Source: an uncultured Eubacteriales bacterium | Lineage (GTDB): Bacteria > Bacillota > Clostridia > Oscillospirales > Acutalibacteraceae | NCBI GenBank assembly: GCA_934525065.1 | Contig: CAKSYX010000004.1 | Location: 1 to 64,000 of the forward strand | Length of the DNA stretch: 64,000 nt | Direction: 5' to 3' | Part shown: positions 7,395 to 15,436 of the stretch, piece after piece | Layout: every line of letters begins with the position of its first letter | Numbering within the stretch: position 1 is the stretch's first letter | Notes under the pieces: model-generated | Seen by the model: the letters and a program-made list of their open reading frames with translations, nothing else | Told to the model about the DNA's origin: nothing | Database searches by the model: none | Made by a program: the position numbers and the translations under genes

Positions 7395-9002
7395 TTATTT
7401 GCTCATGAGGTGTTTTGCAAAATCAAACGCAGCCTTGAGCCATCTGAAGAATGCGGTGAGGAAGCTGAGAAGCTTGTGCTTCGGGCCGGGGTTGACGTCA
7501 TAGGTTTCGGTGTGGCAGTTGTCCTCGGTCATCGGAGAAACACTGTCGGTCGCGCGGTCATAGACGAGGAACTGCGGCCTTCCGTCAACGTTGTCAACTG
7601 TAACTCTTTCGTCCGAATCGCAGGCGGTGATGATGAGCCTGTCCTCTTCCTTTGACCAGTCGTCATGGATAGCACCCTTGATGAACCAGGTGTACTGCGG
7701 GAAAACGCAGGTTGAAGCGTCAATCTGCTTGTCCGGGGAGATGTATTTTTCAAGGCCGAGAGCCTTGCGGGACTCAATGTATTCATCCGAAAGCGTTGTT
7801 CCGGTTTTGGAAACGGTCGCACCGAGTGAAGAATACCTCGTTGTTGTCCAAACATCGCCCTGCTCGTCCGCAGCTTCAATGACCGGCGGCATCTGGAAGC
7901 CGTATTTTGAAACGATGCAGATGTTTACGCCGTCGGCTTCTGCGTTTTTGAGCAGCTCGGGAATACGCCGGCGGACAAGCTTGTCGTAATTGTCAAGCTT
8001 TGCGATGAGTCCTTTATACTGCTGATATTTTTCGCTGTTTTCATCGCCGAAAACAAAGTTTCTTGCTTCTTCATATCTGTCTGCGGTGACCATTGTCCAG
8101 TATCCCGGCCAGGTACCGTAGGTTGCCGTTGCAAGCGCGGGAACAAGACCTTTGTAAAGCTTTTTATAAAGCAGATTCATAAAAGCGTCGGAAGCTCCGT
8201 CTGCAATACCTGCGGCATTGGCAAGGGAAACGGTTTCCTTGATAAATTCATAGACGACCTCATCAAAATTCGGGAGGAGCTTTTGAAGGAAGGCGTCGCT
8301 TGCAAAGCGGTCAAGGTTGTCGCCGTCAAGGGTAAGATGGCCGGAAAACGGGTCGTTCGCAAGGTCGCCGCCGAAAGCAACGGTTGAGCCGAAGCAGACA
8401 GAGTGAATCTTTTCCGTTCCGTATTTTGCAAGGTAGGCGAGAATGAGGTTGCCGCCGAGGCATTTGCAAACAAGGCAGACCTTGTCTTTTCCTGTGGCCT
8501 TGAGAACGCCGTTGATATATTCGTCAACCTCATCAACGGTCGCGAGCGGGTCAAGACGCCAGTCGTTTGCGAAGTCATAGCTGTTGATGCTGAACGTACC
8601 TGCGCTGTTGGCGTAGTTCGTGTTCATTTCTTTGGCATTCGCTCTCTTCTGGTCCTCGGAAATGCCTGTGCCGTATCTGGGGTTTCCGTCTCCGTCAAGA
8701 ATACACTTGTCATAAAGCTTAGTCATTTCCTCTGTGAATACTTTATAGTATTCGTCAAAATTATTGGTGAGGTAGCCTTTTGCAAAGTAGGGCAGAATCT
8801 TTTTTGCCATTTGCTTGATGGTCTCACCCTCAACGTCAAAGTCATAGACGGCGTTGCCGTCCTCATCATAGATTGTTTCGCTGTTGCCGCGGAAATAGAT
8901 CATCGGGTATTTCGCTCTGGTCTTGACCGAAATTGCCGAAGCCGGAACAAAAAGGCTGAATACCAGCAAGGCGGCAAGCAAAACCGAAATCACTTTTTTC
9001 AT
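7395..9002 (-). CDS. Secreted LCAT-like alpha/beta hydrolase with Cys at the nucleophile position
   Basis: A 535-residue exported protein. The signal peptide MKKVISVLLAALLVFSLFVPASA supports the start at 9002, with AAAGGAG upstream, over the longer frame. YDFANDWRLDP followed by a helix and KVCLVCKCLGGNLILAYLAKYG matches the lecithin:cholesterol acyltransferase-like hydrolase layout. The usual G-x-S-x-G elbow reads C-K-C-L-G-G, so the nucleophile would be Cys181. The ending is hydrophobic and aromatic (FLTAFFRWLKAAFDF), perhaps an amphipathic membrane-binding helix. Substrate unknown; acyl-lipid esters would fit the family. Confidence 0.7.
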   Translation of the reverse strand: MKKVISVLLAALLVFSLFVPASAISVKTRAKYPMIYFRGNSETIYDEDGNAVYDFDVEGETIKQMAKKILPYFAKGYLTNNFDEYYKVFTEEMTKLYDKCILDGDGNPRYGTGISEDQKRANAKEMNTNYANSAGTFSINSYDFANDWRLDPLATVDEVDEYINGVLKATGKDKVCLVCKCLGGNLILAYLAKYGTEKIHSVCFGSTVAFGGDLANDPFSGHLTLDGDNLDRFASDAFLQKLLPNFDEVVYEFIKETVSLANAAGIADGASDAFMNLLYKKLYKGLVPALATATYGTWPGYWTMVTADRYEEARNFVFGDENSEKYQQYKGLIAKLDNYDKLVRRRIPELLKNAEADGVNICIVSKYGFQMPPVIEAADEQGDVWTTTRYSSLGATVSKTGTTLSDEYIESRKALGLEKYISPDKQIDASTCVFPQYTWFIKGAIHDDWSKEEDRLIITACDSDERVTVDNVDGRPQFLVYDRATDSVSPMTEDNCHTETYDVNPGPKHKLLSFLTAFFRWLKAAFDFAKHLMSK

Positions 9003-9072
9003 AAGTTTACTCTCCTTTGTTTTTTTACGCCGACAAAGCAGAAAAAGCCTGCCGCGCAATATACATACTGTA

Positions 9073-9101
9073 ATATTAACAATTTGTTCAAGTTTTGTCA
9101 A
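9073..9101 (-). promoter_or_regulatory. Promoter of the LCAT-like hydrolase gene
   Basis: On the minus strand a perfect TTGACA (9101-9096), 17-bp spacer, TAATAT (9078-9073). Confidence 0.75.
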
Positions 9102-9249
9102 TCGGTAATTAAAGCTTTTAATAAATTAAATTCATAAAAGATTTATTTTCGCTTTTGTCGTTTAAAACCGCAAAGCAAAACGCAACAAAATTGTGTATTG
9201 CTGACAAAAGTTCAAAGAAATTCTTGTGAATGTTTTTGTAAAAAGTGAC

Positions 9250-9278
9250 TGGAATTTTTGAACATTATATGCTATATT
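9250..9278 (+). promoter_or_regulatory. Probable extended -10 promoter of the transhydrogenase operon
   Basis: TGC-TATATT at 9270-9278 is an extended -10; the TGGAAT 17 bp upstream is a poor -35. A hairpin AGCCGC/GCGGCT (9301-9321) lies in the leader without a T run. Confidence 0.4.
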
Positions 9279-9360
9279 TTAGTCAATAAGACAGGCGAAC
9301 AGCCGCTCACTTTCGGCGGCTCGGCGTGCCTTATATAAAATGAACGGAGGCGTTTCACCA

Positions 9361-10518
9361 ATGATCATCGGAATCCCGAAAGAAATTATGCACGAAGAAG
9401 ACCGCGTTTCGGCAACACCCGAAACCGTTAAAGCGTACGTTGCCCTCGGCGCAGAGGTTCTTGTTGAACAAAACGCCGGAAAAGGCGCCCATTTCACCGA
9501 CGAGCAGTATGCTGCCGCAGGTGCAAAGATAATCCCCGATGTTGCCGAACTCTATGACAAGGCTGAGGTTATTCTCAAGGTCAAAGAGCCCCTCTTCAAC
9601 GAAGCTAAAGGCAAGCATGAAATAGAAATGATGCATGAAGGTCAGTACCTCATCACCTTCATCCACCCGGCGTCCCCCGTCAATCATCAGATGGTTAAGG
9701 ACATGGCCGCAAAGGGCGTAATTTCAATCACCCTTGACGGTATCCCAAGAATTTCGAGAGCACAGTCGATGGATGCCCTCACTTCAATGAGTACCTGCGC
9801 AGGCTATAAAGGTATGCTCATGGCCGCAGACAGGCTTCCGTGGTTCATTCCGATGACCGCGTGTGCAGTCGGTGTGATCAAGCCGGCGAAGATCCTTGTT
9901 CTCGGTGCTGGCGTTGCCGGAATGCAGGCTCTTGCAACCGGAAAGCGTCTCGGCGGTGTTACCCACGCGGCAGACATCAGACCGATGGGACAGGAAAACG
10001 CTGCTTCCCTCGGCGCAAAGATTGTTGACCTCGGAATTGACCCGGCGCTTGCAGTCGGCGAAGGCGGATATGCTCTGCGTCTTCCGGATGATGTTCTTGA
10101 AGGCGAAAGGCAGACCCTTGCGAAGATTCTTCCCGATATGGACATCGTTTTCTGCTCCGCGCTTATTCCCGGAAAACTTGCTCCGATCCTTATTACTGAA
10201 GAAATGGTCAAGCTGATGAAGCCCGGCTCGGTCATCGTTGATATTTCGATCGACCAGGGCGGCAACTGCGAGATCACTCCGAAGGGCGCAATCGAAGTCA
10301 AGCACGGCGTGACCATTATCGGAACAAAGAACATCCCCGGAATCCTTCCGACAAGCTCCACATGGATGTTCGCGAACAATATGCTTGAGCTTGTCAAGTT
10401 CATGACGAAGGACGGAAAAATCGTTCTTGATATGGACGACGCAATCATTAAATCAGCTCTCACAACAATTGACGGAAAAATTGTTCACGCCGGTGCGCTT
10501 GAGGCTATGGGTCTTTAA
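9361..10518 (+). CDS. pntAA: NAD(P) transhydrogenase alpha subunit, NAD-binding part
   Basis: A 385-residue protein corresponding to domain I of proton-translocating transhydrogenase, which moves hydride between NADH and NADP+ at the cost of the proton gradient. It begins MIIGIPKEI as in alanine dehydrogenase/PntA. The Rossmann motif VLGAGVAGMQA (about 180) and the mobile-loop region GEGGYALRLPDDVLEGER are visible. The shared catalytic-side sequence ISIDQGGNCE is present. Start chosen at ATG 9361, ten bases after GGAGG. PntAB and PntB follow, so the alpha subunit is split as in many Gram-positive and alphaproteobacterial systems. Confidence 0.93.
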   Translation: MIIGIPKEIMHEEDRVSATPETVKAYVALGAEVLVEQNAGKGAHFTDEQYAAAGAKIIPDVAELYDKAEVILKVKEPLFNEAKGKHEIEMMHEGQYLITFIHPASPVNHQMVKDMAAKGVISITLDGIPRISRAQSMDALTSMSTCAGYKGMLMAADRLPWFIPMTACAVGVIKPAKILVLGAGVAGMQALATGKRLGGVTHAADIRPMGQENAASLGAKIVDLGIDPALAVGEGGYALRLPDDVLEGERQTLAKILPDMDIVFCSALIPGKLAPILITEEMVKLMKPGSVIVDISIDQGGNCEITPKGAIEVKHGVTIIGTKNIPGILPTSSTWMFANNMLELVKFMTKDGKIVLDMDDAIIKSALTTIDGKIVHAGALEAMGL

Positions 10519-10537
10519 GCTGACCTTTCCACGCACA

Positions 10538-10575
10538 AAAAAGCGCGGCTTCAAAAAAAGCGAAGCCGCGCTTTT
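10538..10575 (+). terminator. Strong hairpin between pntAA and pntAB
   Basis: AAAGCGCGGCTTC and GAAGCCGCGCTTT pair perfectly around an A-rich loop, followed by TTAATAA. It is inside the operon, so it may attenuate transcription or protect the pntAA message. Confidence 0.65.
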
Positions 10576-10598
10576 AATAACGACACGGGAGAAAAACT

Positions 10599-10907
10599 AT
10601 GACTATGAAAATTATTCTTGTTGCCGTCTTTTTTGTTTCAATGGTGGTCGGCTACAAGCTCATCAACAACGTTCCCAGCCTTCTGCACACGCCGCTGATG
10701 TCCGGAATGAATGCGCTTTCGGGCGTAACGGTGCTCGGCGCAATTTCCTCAACCGTCATCGCCGTCAGAGCCGAGGAGCCTGTTCTCGGCTATATTTTCG
10801 GTGCGCTCGCCCTCATTCTTGCAATGATCAACGTTGTGGGCGGCTTCGGAGTGACCGGCCGTATGCTCAGAATGTTCAAGTCAAAAGACAAGGGAGGTAA
10901 AAAGTGA
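10599..10907 (+). CDS. pntAB: NAD(P) transhydrogenase alpha subunit part 2 (membrane)
   Basis: A 102-residue protein with three to four hydrophobic helices. LHTPLMSGMNALSGV and the glycine-rich INVVGGFGVTGRML ending match PntAB, the alpha half of the membrane domain II that carries the proton channel. Its stop overlaps the start of pntB by 4 bp, which indicates translational coupling. Confidence 0.92.
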   Translation: MTMKIILVAVFFVSMVVGYKLINNVPSLLHTPLMSGMNALSGVTVLGAISSTVIAVRAEEPVLGYIFGALALILAMINVVGGFGVTGRMLRMFKSKDKGGKK

Positions 10908-12892
10908 TGCCTGACCTTCTCTATTATATTTTAAGTTCGGTTCTCGTCCTTCTCGTTCTTGTCGGAATTTATCTCATGAGCAAGGTTGAAAAGGCAAGCT
11001 TCGGCAACAGCCTTTCCGCCGTTTCAATGGCGCTTGCAATTGCACTCACCATGGTAAAATATGAGGTTTTCGGCTCAGACGTCAGAACAGCCCTCATTGT
11101 AATTATCGTTTCAATGCTCATCGGTTCGGCAATCGGCGCATGGATAACCAAAAAGGTGAAAATGATTCAGATGCCGCAAATGGTGGCTTTGCTCAACGGC
11201 TTCGGAGGCGGTGCGTCCGCCCTTGTCGGAACGCTGACCCTTTTCACCGATAAAAACGCAGACGCCTTCAGTGTTTCAACCGCAATGCTGGCCATTGTTG
11301 TCGGCGTGGTCACGCTCATCGGCTCTCTTGTTGCGGCGGCAAAGCTTCAGGGAATCATGAAGTCAAAGCCGGTGGTTCTCCCCGGCCACAGCGTGTTGAC
11401 TGCCGTTTCGCTCATCGGTTCGCTTGCAATTTGCATTGTTCCGGTTTTTGTTCCGGCACTTCTTCCGTTTGCAATCGCCGCGTTTGTGCTGTCGTTTGCC
11501 TTCGGATTGCTGTTTTCAATCAGAGTCGGCGGCGCGGATATGCCTATCACAATTTCGCTTCTCAACTCCTTCTCGGGTGTTGCGGGCGCAATCGCAGGCC
11601 TTGCAATAAAGGACGTTCTTCTTGTTGCAATCGGCGGAATCGTCGGCGCTTCGGGTCTTATTCTTACACAGATCATGTGCCGCGCAATGAACCGCAGCCT
11701 GTTTGACATTTTGCTCGGAAAAACCTCCTCCCACGGAAAGAAGGACACGGAAACAAAGCCGACAGCGGAAAAAGCAGAAGAAAAATCAGCGCCGCAAAAC
11801 GAGCAGACCGCTCCCGAGCCCGAAAAAGAGGAAAGCTCCCTTTCAGCCTTACTCAAAAACGCGAGGAATGTTATCTTCGTTCCCGGCTACGGAATGGCAC
11901 TTGCTCAGGCGCAGTCGCTTGTAAAGCAGCTTGAAGATAAGCTTGAAAAGAACGGCGCAAACGTGCGCTATGCGATCCACCCTGTTGCTGGACGTATGCC
12001 CGGCCACATGAATGTTCTGCTTGCAGAGGTTGACGTTGACTATGAAAAGCTCTATGAAATGAAGGACATCAACTATGACTTTAAGGATGCGGACGTTGCA
12101 GTTGTAATCGGCGCGAACGATGTTATGAACCCGGCGGCGAAGGAAACGGAAAATACCCCGATTTCGGGTATGCCGATTTTAAACGTGTCGGACGCGAAGA
12201 ATATTATTATCTGCAACTACGACCTCAAGCCCGGTTACGCAGGAGTTGAAAACCCGCTTTATGCAAAGAAAGACGGCGTGACCCTCCTCCTCGGTGATGC
12301 AAAGGAGAGCCTTATGAAGCTCCTTTCCGCAATGGACGAAGAAGCAAAAACAACTGAGGAGACAAAGACCGAAGCAAAAGAAGAAAAGGCTTCCGTTTCA
12401 AAAATTCTCAAAGAAGCGAAGGACGTTATTATTGTTCCCGGCTACGGAATGGCACTCGCTCAGGCGCAGTCGCTTGTAAAGCAGCTTGAAGATAAGCTTG
12501 AAAAGAACGGCGCAAACGTGCGCTATGCGATCCACCCTGTTGCTGGACGTATGCCCGGCCACATGAATGTTCTGCTTGCAGAGGTTGACGTTGACTATGA
12601 AAAGCTCTATGAAATGAAGGACATCAACTATGACTTTAAGGATGCGGACGTTGCAGTTGTAATCGGCGCGAACGATGTTATGAACCCGGCGGCGAAGGAA
12701 ACGGAAAATACCCCGATTTCGGGTATGCCGATTTTAAACGTGTCGGACGCGAAGAATATTATTATCTGCAACTACGACCTCAAGCCCGGCTATGCAGGAG
12801 TTGAAAATCCGCTTTATACAAAGAAAGACGGCGTGACCCTCCTCCTCGGTGATGCAAAGGAGAGCCTTATGAAGCTTATCGGACTACTGTAA
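10904..12892 (+). CDS. pntB: NAD(P) transhydrogenase beta subunit with duplicated NADP-binding domain
   Basis: A 662-residue protein, about 190 residues longer than the usual PntB of around 460-480. Residues 1-270 form the membrane part (LLNGFGGGASALVG, LLNSFSGVAGA). A charged linker follows. There are then two complete domain III units, each with VPGYGMALAQAQ, AIHPVAGRMPGHMNVLLAE and VIGANDVMNPAA, joined by a second charged linker. The two units are 185 codons apart and almost identical in DNA. Two NADP sites per beta chain would be unusual for this enzyme, which normally works by alternating one domain III per half-dimer. Confidence 0.93.
   Translation: MMPDLLYYILSSVLVLLVLVGIYLMSKVEKASFGNSLSAVSMALAIALTMVKYEVFGSDVRTALIVIIVSMLIGSAIGAWITKKVKMIQMPQMVALLNGFGGGASALVGTLTLFTDKNADAFSVSTAMLAIVVGVVTLIGSLVAAAKLQGIMKSKPVVLPGHSVLTAVSLIGSLAICIVPVFVPALLPFAIAAFVLSFAFGLLFSIRVGGADMPITISLLNSFSGVAGAIAGLAIKDVLLVAIGGIVGASGLILTQIMCRAMNRSLFDILLGKTSSHGKKDTETKPTAEKAEEKSAPQNEQTAPEPEKEESSLSALLKNARNVIFVPGYGMALAQAQSLVKQLEDKLEKNGANVRYAIHPVAGRMPGHMNVLLAEVDVDYEKLYEMKDINYDFKDADVAVVIGANDVMNPAAKETENTPISGMPILNVSDAKNIIICNYDLKPGYAGVENPLYAKKDGVTLLLGDAKESLMKLLSAMDEEAKTTEETKTEAKEEKASVSKILKEAKDVIIVPGYGMALAQAQSLVKQLEDKLEKNGANVRYAIHPVAGRMPGHMNVLLAEVDVDYEKLYEMKDINYDFKDADVAVVIGANDVMNPAAKETENTPISGMPILNVSDAKNIIICNYDLKPGYAGVENPLYTKKDGVTLLLGDAKESLMKLIGLL
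11881..12321 (+). repeat. Tandem duplication in pntB, unit 1
   Basis: This 441-bp segment matches 12436-12876 with only five differences by my count, at a period of 555 bp. It encodes the core of transhydrogenase domain III. Confidence 0.95.
12436..12876 (+). repeat. Tandem duplication in pntB, unit 2
   Basis: The second unit of the 441-bp near-identical repeat. The codons before each unit (the linkers) differ clearly, so this is not simply one region written twice. Confidence 0.95.
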
Positions 12893-12908
12893 TCGAAAAT
12901 TTAATATC

Positions 12909-12941
12909 TGCGGACGTGCTTCGGTGCGTCCGCTTTTTTGT
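12909..12941 (+). terminator. Terminator of the transhydrogenase operon
   Basis: GCGGACG and CGTCCGC form a perfect stem closed by a CTTCGG-type loop, followed by T6G. Confidence 0.88.
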
Positions 12942-13023
12942 TTCTTCGTTCTTTTGCACAAAAGAGAGGGAAAAGACGAAAAACTTTTTGTATGCAGTAA
13001 AACGGAATATTTTTCAAAAACAC

Positions 13024-13052
13024 TTGCATAATTATACATTCTACTGTATAAT
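13024..13052 (+). promoter_or_regulatory. Promoter of the amino acid transporter-argF operon with ARG-box-like operator
   Basis: TTGCAT (13024-13029), 17 bp, TATAAT (13047-13052). Overlapping it, TGCATAATTATACA (13025-13038) matches the ARG box TGAATAATTATTCA at 12 of 14 positions. A second half-matching element, TGCATATTATTCA, lies at 13056-13068. ArgR/AhrC repression by arginine is inferred. Confidence 0.65.
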
Positions 13053-13133
13053 AGTTGCATATTATTCAAAGATTTGGCACGTTGATGTGCTAAGACGAGG
13101 AATAAAATATACACGACTGAGAGGTAAGTTAAA

Positions 13134-13976
13134 ATGAAAAACATCAAAAAAGCTCTTGCACTTGTTCTTGCGGCAGTTATGCTCTTTGCCCTTGCGGCCT
13201 GCGGTTCCTCCGAAACCGAAACGACAGCGGCACCGGCCGGCTCCTCTTCGGCGGCGGACAGCTCCTCCTCGGCTGACACAAGCCTTGAGGACGTTAAAAA
13301 GAGCGGTAAGCTTTCAATCGCAACAAGCCCCGATTTTCCGCCGTTTGAATCGCTCGAAGGCGATGAGGTTGTCGGAATTGAAATCGACCTTCTCAATATG
13401 ATCGCCGAAAAGCTCGGCGTAAAGCTTGAAATCAATCAGATGGACTTTGAATCCGTCCTTCCCGGAATCCAGAGCGGAAAATTTGACATCGGCGTTTCCG
13501 GAATCACCGTCAACGAAGACAGAAAGAAAAACGCAGATTTTACCGAGCCGTATTTCCTTGCCGCGCAGGCGATTATCGTTATGAACGGCAGCGATATTAA
13601 GTCAAAAGCCGACCTTGAAGGCAAAAAGGTTTCCGTTCAGACCGGCACGACCGCCGAGGATTACTGCATGAAGAACGGCTATGACGTTTCCGCCTATCAG
13701 GCGAACAACGATGCCCTTTCGGCTCTCACAGGCGGAAAGGTTGACGCATGGATTGTTGACAATCAGACCGGTATTGCAATGTCTAAAGAAACAAACGGAA
13801 AAACCGTTGTTCTTGACGAAGCCATGACCACCGAGCCGTATTCATTCGCTTTCAAAAAGGGAAGCACCTCCCTTGTCAATGAAATCAACTCATACATCGA
13901 AGGCTGGATCAAGGACGGAACGATTGAAAAGATCTTTGAAAAATATGACACTGCTTATGTTGCGCCTGAAGCATAA
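13134..13976 (+). CDS. Polar amino acid ABC transporter substrate-binding lipoprotein
   Basis: A 280-residue lipoprotein. The lipobox LAAC puts the lipidated cysteine at residue 23, followed by a Ser/Ala/Thr-rich tether. The periplasmic-binding-protein family 3 signature is present (LSIATSPDFPPFESLEGDEVVGIEIDLLNMIAEKLG), as is the later FDIGVSGITVNEDR. It captures a polar amino acid outside the membrane for the permease at 13992 and the ATPase at 14683. Co-transcription with argF and the ARG-box-like promoter point to arginine, ornithine or lysine, which is an inference. Confidence 0.92.
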   Translation: MKNIKKALALVLAAVMLFALAACGSSETETTAAPAGSSSAADSSSSADTSLEDVKKSGKLSIATSPDFPPFESLEGDEVVGIEIDLLNMIAEKLGVKLEINQMDFESVLPGIQSGKFDIGVSGITVNEDRKKNADFTEPYFLAAQAIIVMNGSDIKSKADLEGKKVSVQTGTTAEDYCMKNGYDVSAYQANNDALSALTGGKVDAWIVDNQTGIAMSKETNGKTVVLDEAMTTEPYSFAFKKGSTSLVNEINSYIEGWIKDGTIEKIFEKYDTAYVAPEA

Positions 13977-13991
13977 GGCAAGAGGAAGCCT

Positions 13992-14717
13992 ATGAACAAA
14001 ATTTCCGTTTTTTTAGAAAACTGGGGAACTCAGCTCCACTCAACCTTTATTGAACAGGAGAGGTATAAGTGGCTGATTGAGGGCCTTTCAAACACACTGA
14101 TAATCACGCTCGGCGCGCTCGTCATCGGCGTTGCGCTCGGAACGGTTATCGCAATGATAAAATATTTTTCCCAGGACAAGAAGTTTTCTCTTGCAGCAAA
14201 AATCTGCGATATATACGTCACAACAATTCGCGGAATCCCCGTTGTTGTTCTGCTGCTTATCTTCTATTACCTGATCCTCAAATCTTCAGAGGGCGTTGTT
14301 GTCGGCATTGTGACCTTCGGCCTTAATTCCGCAGCCTATATGGCAGAGCTTATCCGCAGCGGAATCAACGCCGTTGACCCCGGCCAGCTTGAAGCCGGAC
14401 GCAGTCTCGGCCTTTCAAAGCTTCAAACGGTCAATCGAATCATCCTTCCGCAGGCGGTCAAGAACATCCTTCCGGCAATAGGCAATGAGTTCATCGCCCT
14501 GCTCAAGGAGACCTCCGTTGCAGGCTACGTTGCCGTTAAGGACTTGACGAGGGCGGGCAATCTCATCAGGAACAACACCTTTGATGCGTTCAATCCGCTC
14601 ATCGCCGTGGCAATCGTATATCTTGTTCTGGTAATTATTATAACCGCAGTTCTCGGCAAATTTGAAAGGAGGCTTTCCGGAAGTGATCGAGGTAAAAAAC
14701 CTAAAAAAAAGCTTTGA
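13992..14717 (+). CDS. Polar amino acid ABC transporter permease
   Basis: A 241-residue HisM/GlnP-type membrane protein with about five hydrophobic segments. The conserved EAA loop is EAGRSLGLSKLQTVNRIILPQA (about residues 134-155), which contacts the ATPase. It starts 15 bp after the binding protein, with AGAGGAAG upstream, and its 3' end overlaps the ATPase gene by 35 bp. Only one permease gene is present, so a homodimer is expected. Confidence 0.93.
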   Translation: MNKISVFLENWGTQLHSTFIEQERYKWLIEGLSNTLIITLGALVIGVALGTVIAMIKYFSQDKKFSLAAKICDIYVTTIRGIPVVVLLLIFYYLILKSSEGVVVGIVTFGLNSAAYMAELIRSGINAVDPGQLEAGRSLGLSKLQTVNRIILPQAVKNILPAIGNEFIALLKETSVAGYVAVKDLTRAGNLIRNNTFDAFNPLIAVAIVYLVLVIIITAVLGKFERRLSGSDRGKKPKKKL

Positions 14718-15405
14718 CGGCGTTGAGGTTCTCAAGGGCATCAACGAAACCGTCAACAAAGGCGACGTTCTTTGCATAATCGGTCCTTCGGGTTCGGGAA
14801 AGTCAACCTTTCTGCGCTGTCTGAATATGCTTGAAACGCCCACGGACGGAAAAATTGTTTTTGAGGGAACAGACCTGACGGCAAAAAAGGTCAACCTTGA
14901 CCTGCACCGTCAGAGAATGGGCATGGTCTTTCAGCAGTTTCATCTGTTTCCGCATATGACGGTTATCGACAACCTGACAATGGCACCCGTCCTGCTCAAA
15001 AAAGCGGGCAAGCAAGAGGCGGTAAAAAAGGGAATGGAGCTGCTTGAAAGGGTTGGCCTTGCAGACAGGGCCGATTCTTATCCGGCAGAGCTTTCCGGCG
15101 GGCAAAAGCAGCGCGTTGCAATCGTCCGTGCGCTTTGCATGAACCCGGACGTAATGCTTTTTGACGAGCCGACGAGTGCCCTTGACCCCGAAATGGTCGG
15201 AGAGGTTCTTGACGTTATGAAGGAGCTTGCAAAAGATGGCATGACAATGGTCGTTGTCACTCATGAAATGGGATTTGCAAAGGAGGTTGCAAACCGCGTC
15301 ATGTTCATGGATGAGGGTGTGATAATGGAGGAGGGCACACCAGAGGATATTTTTGAACATCCTCAGTGCGAAAGACTCAGAGCCTTCCTTTCAAAGGTAT
15401 TGTAA
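14683..15405 (+). CDS. Polar amino acid ABC transporter ATP-binding protein
   Basis: A 240-residue GlnQ/HisP-like ATPase. Walker A is GPSGSGKST, the Q-loop is VFQQFHLFPHMTV, the signature is LSGGQKQRVAI and Walker B is VMLFDEPTSALDPE. The start is the GTG at 14683, ten bases after AAAGGAGG, giving IEVKNLKKSF; an upstream in-frame TTG would extend it by seven codons. The overlap with the permease gene suggests coupled translation. Confidence 0.93.
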   Translation: MIEVKNLKKSFDGVEVLKGINETVNKGDVLCIIGPSGSGKSTFLRCLNMLETPTDGKIVFEGTDLTAKKVNLDLHRQRMGMVFQQFHLFPHMTVIDNLTMAPVLLKKAGKQEAVKKGMELLERVGLADRADSYPAELSGGQKQRVAIVRALCMNPDVMLFDEPTSALDPEMVGEVLDVMKELAKDGMTMVVVTHEMGFAKEVANRVMFMDEGVIMEEGTPEDIFEHPQCERLRAFLSKVL

Positions 15406-15436
15406 GGACCGAGTTTTAATTGAATGGAGAATCCGT

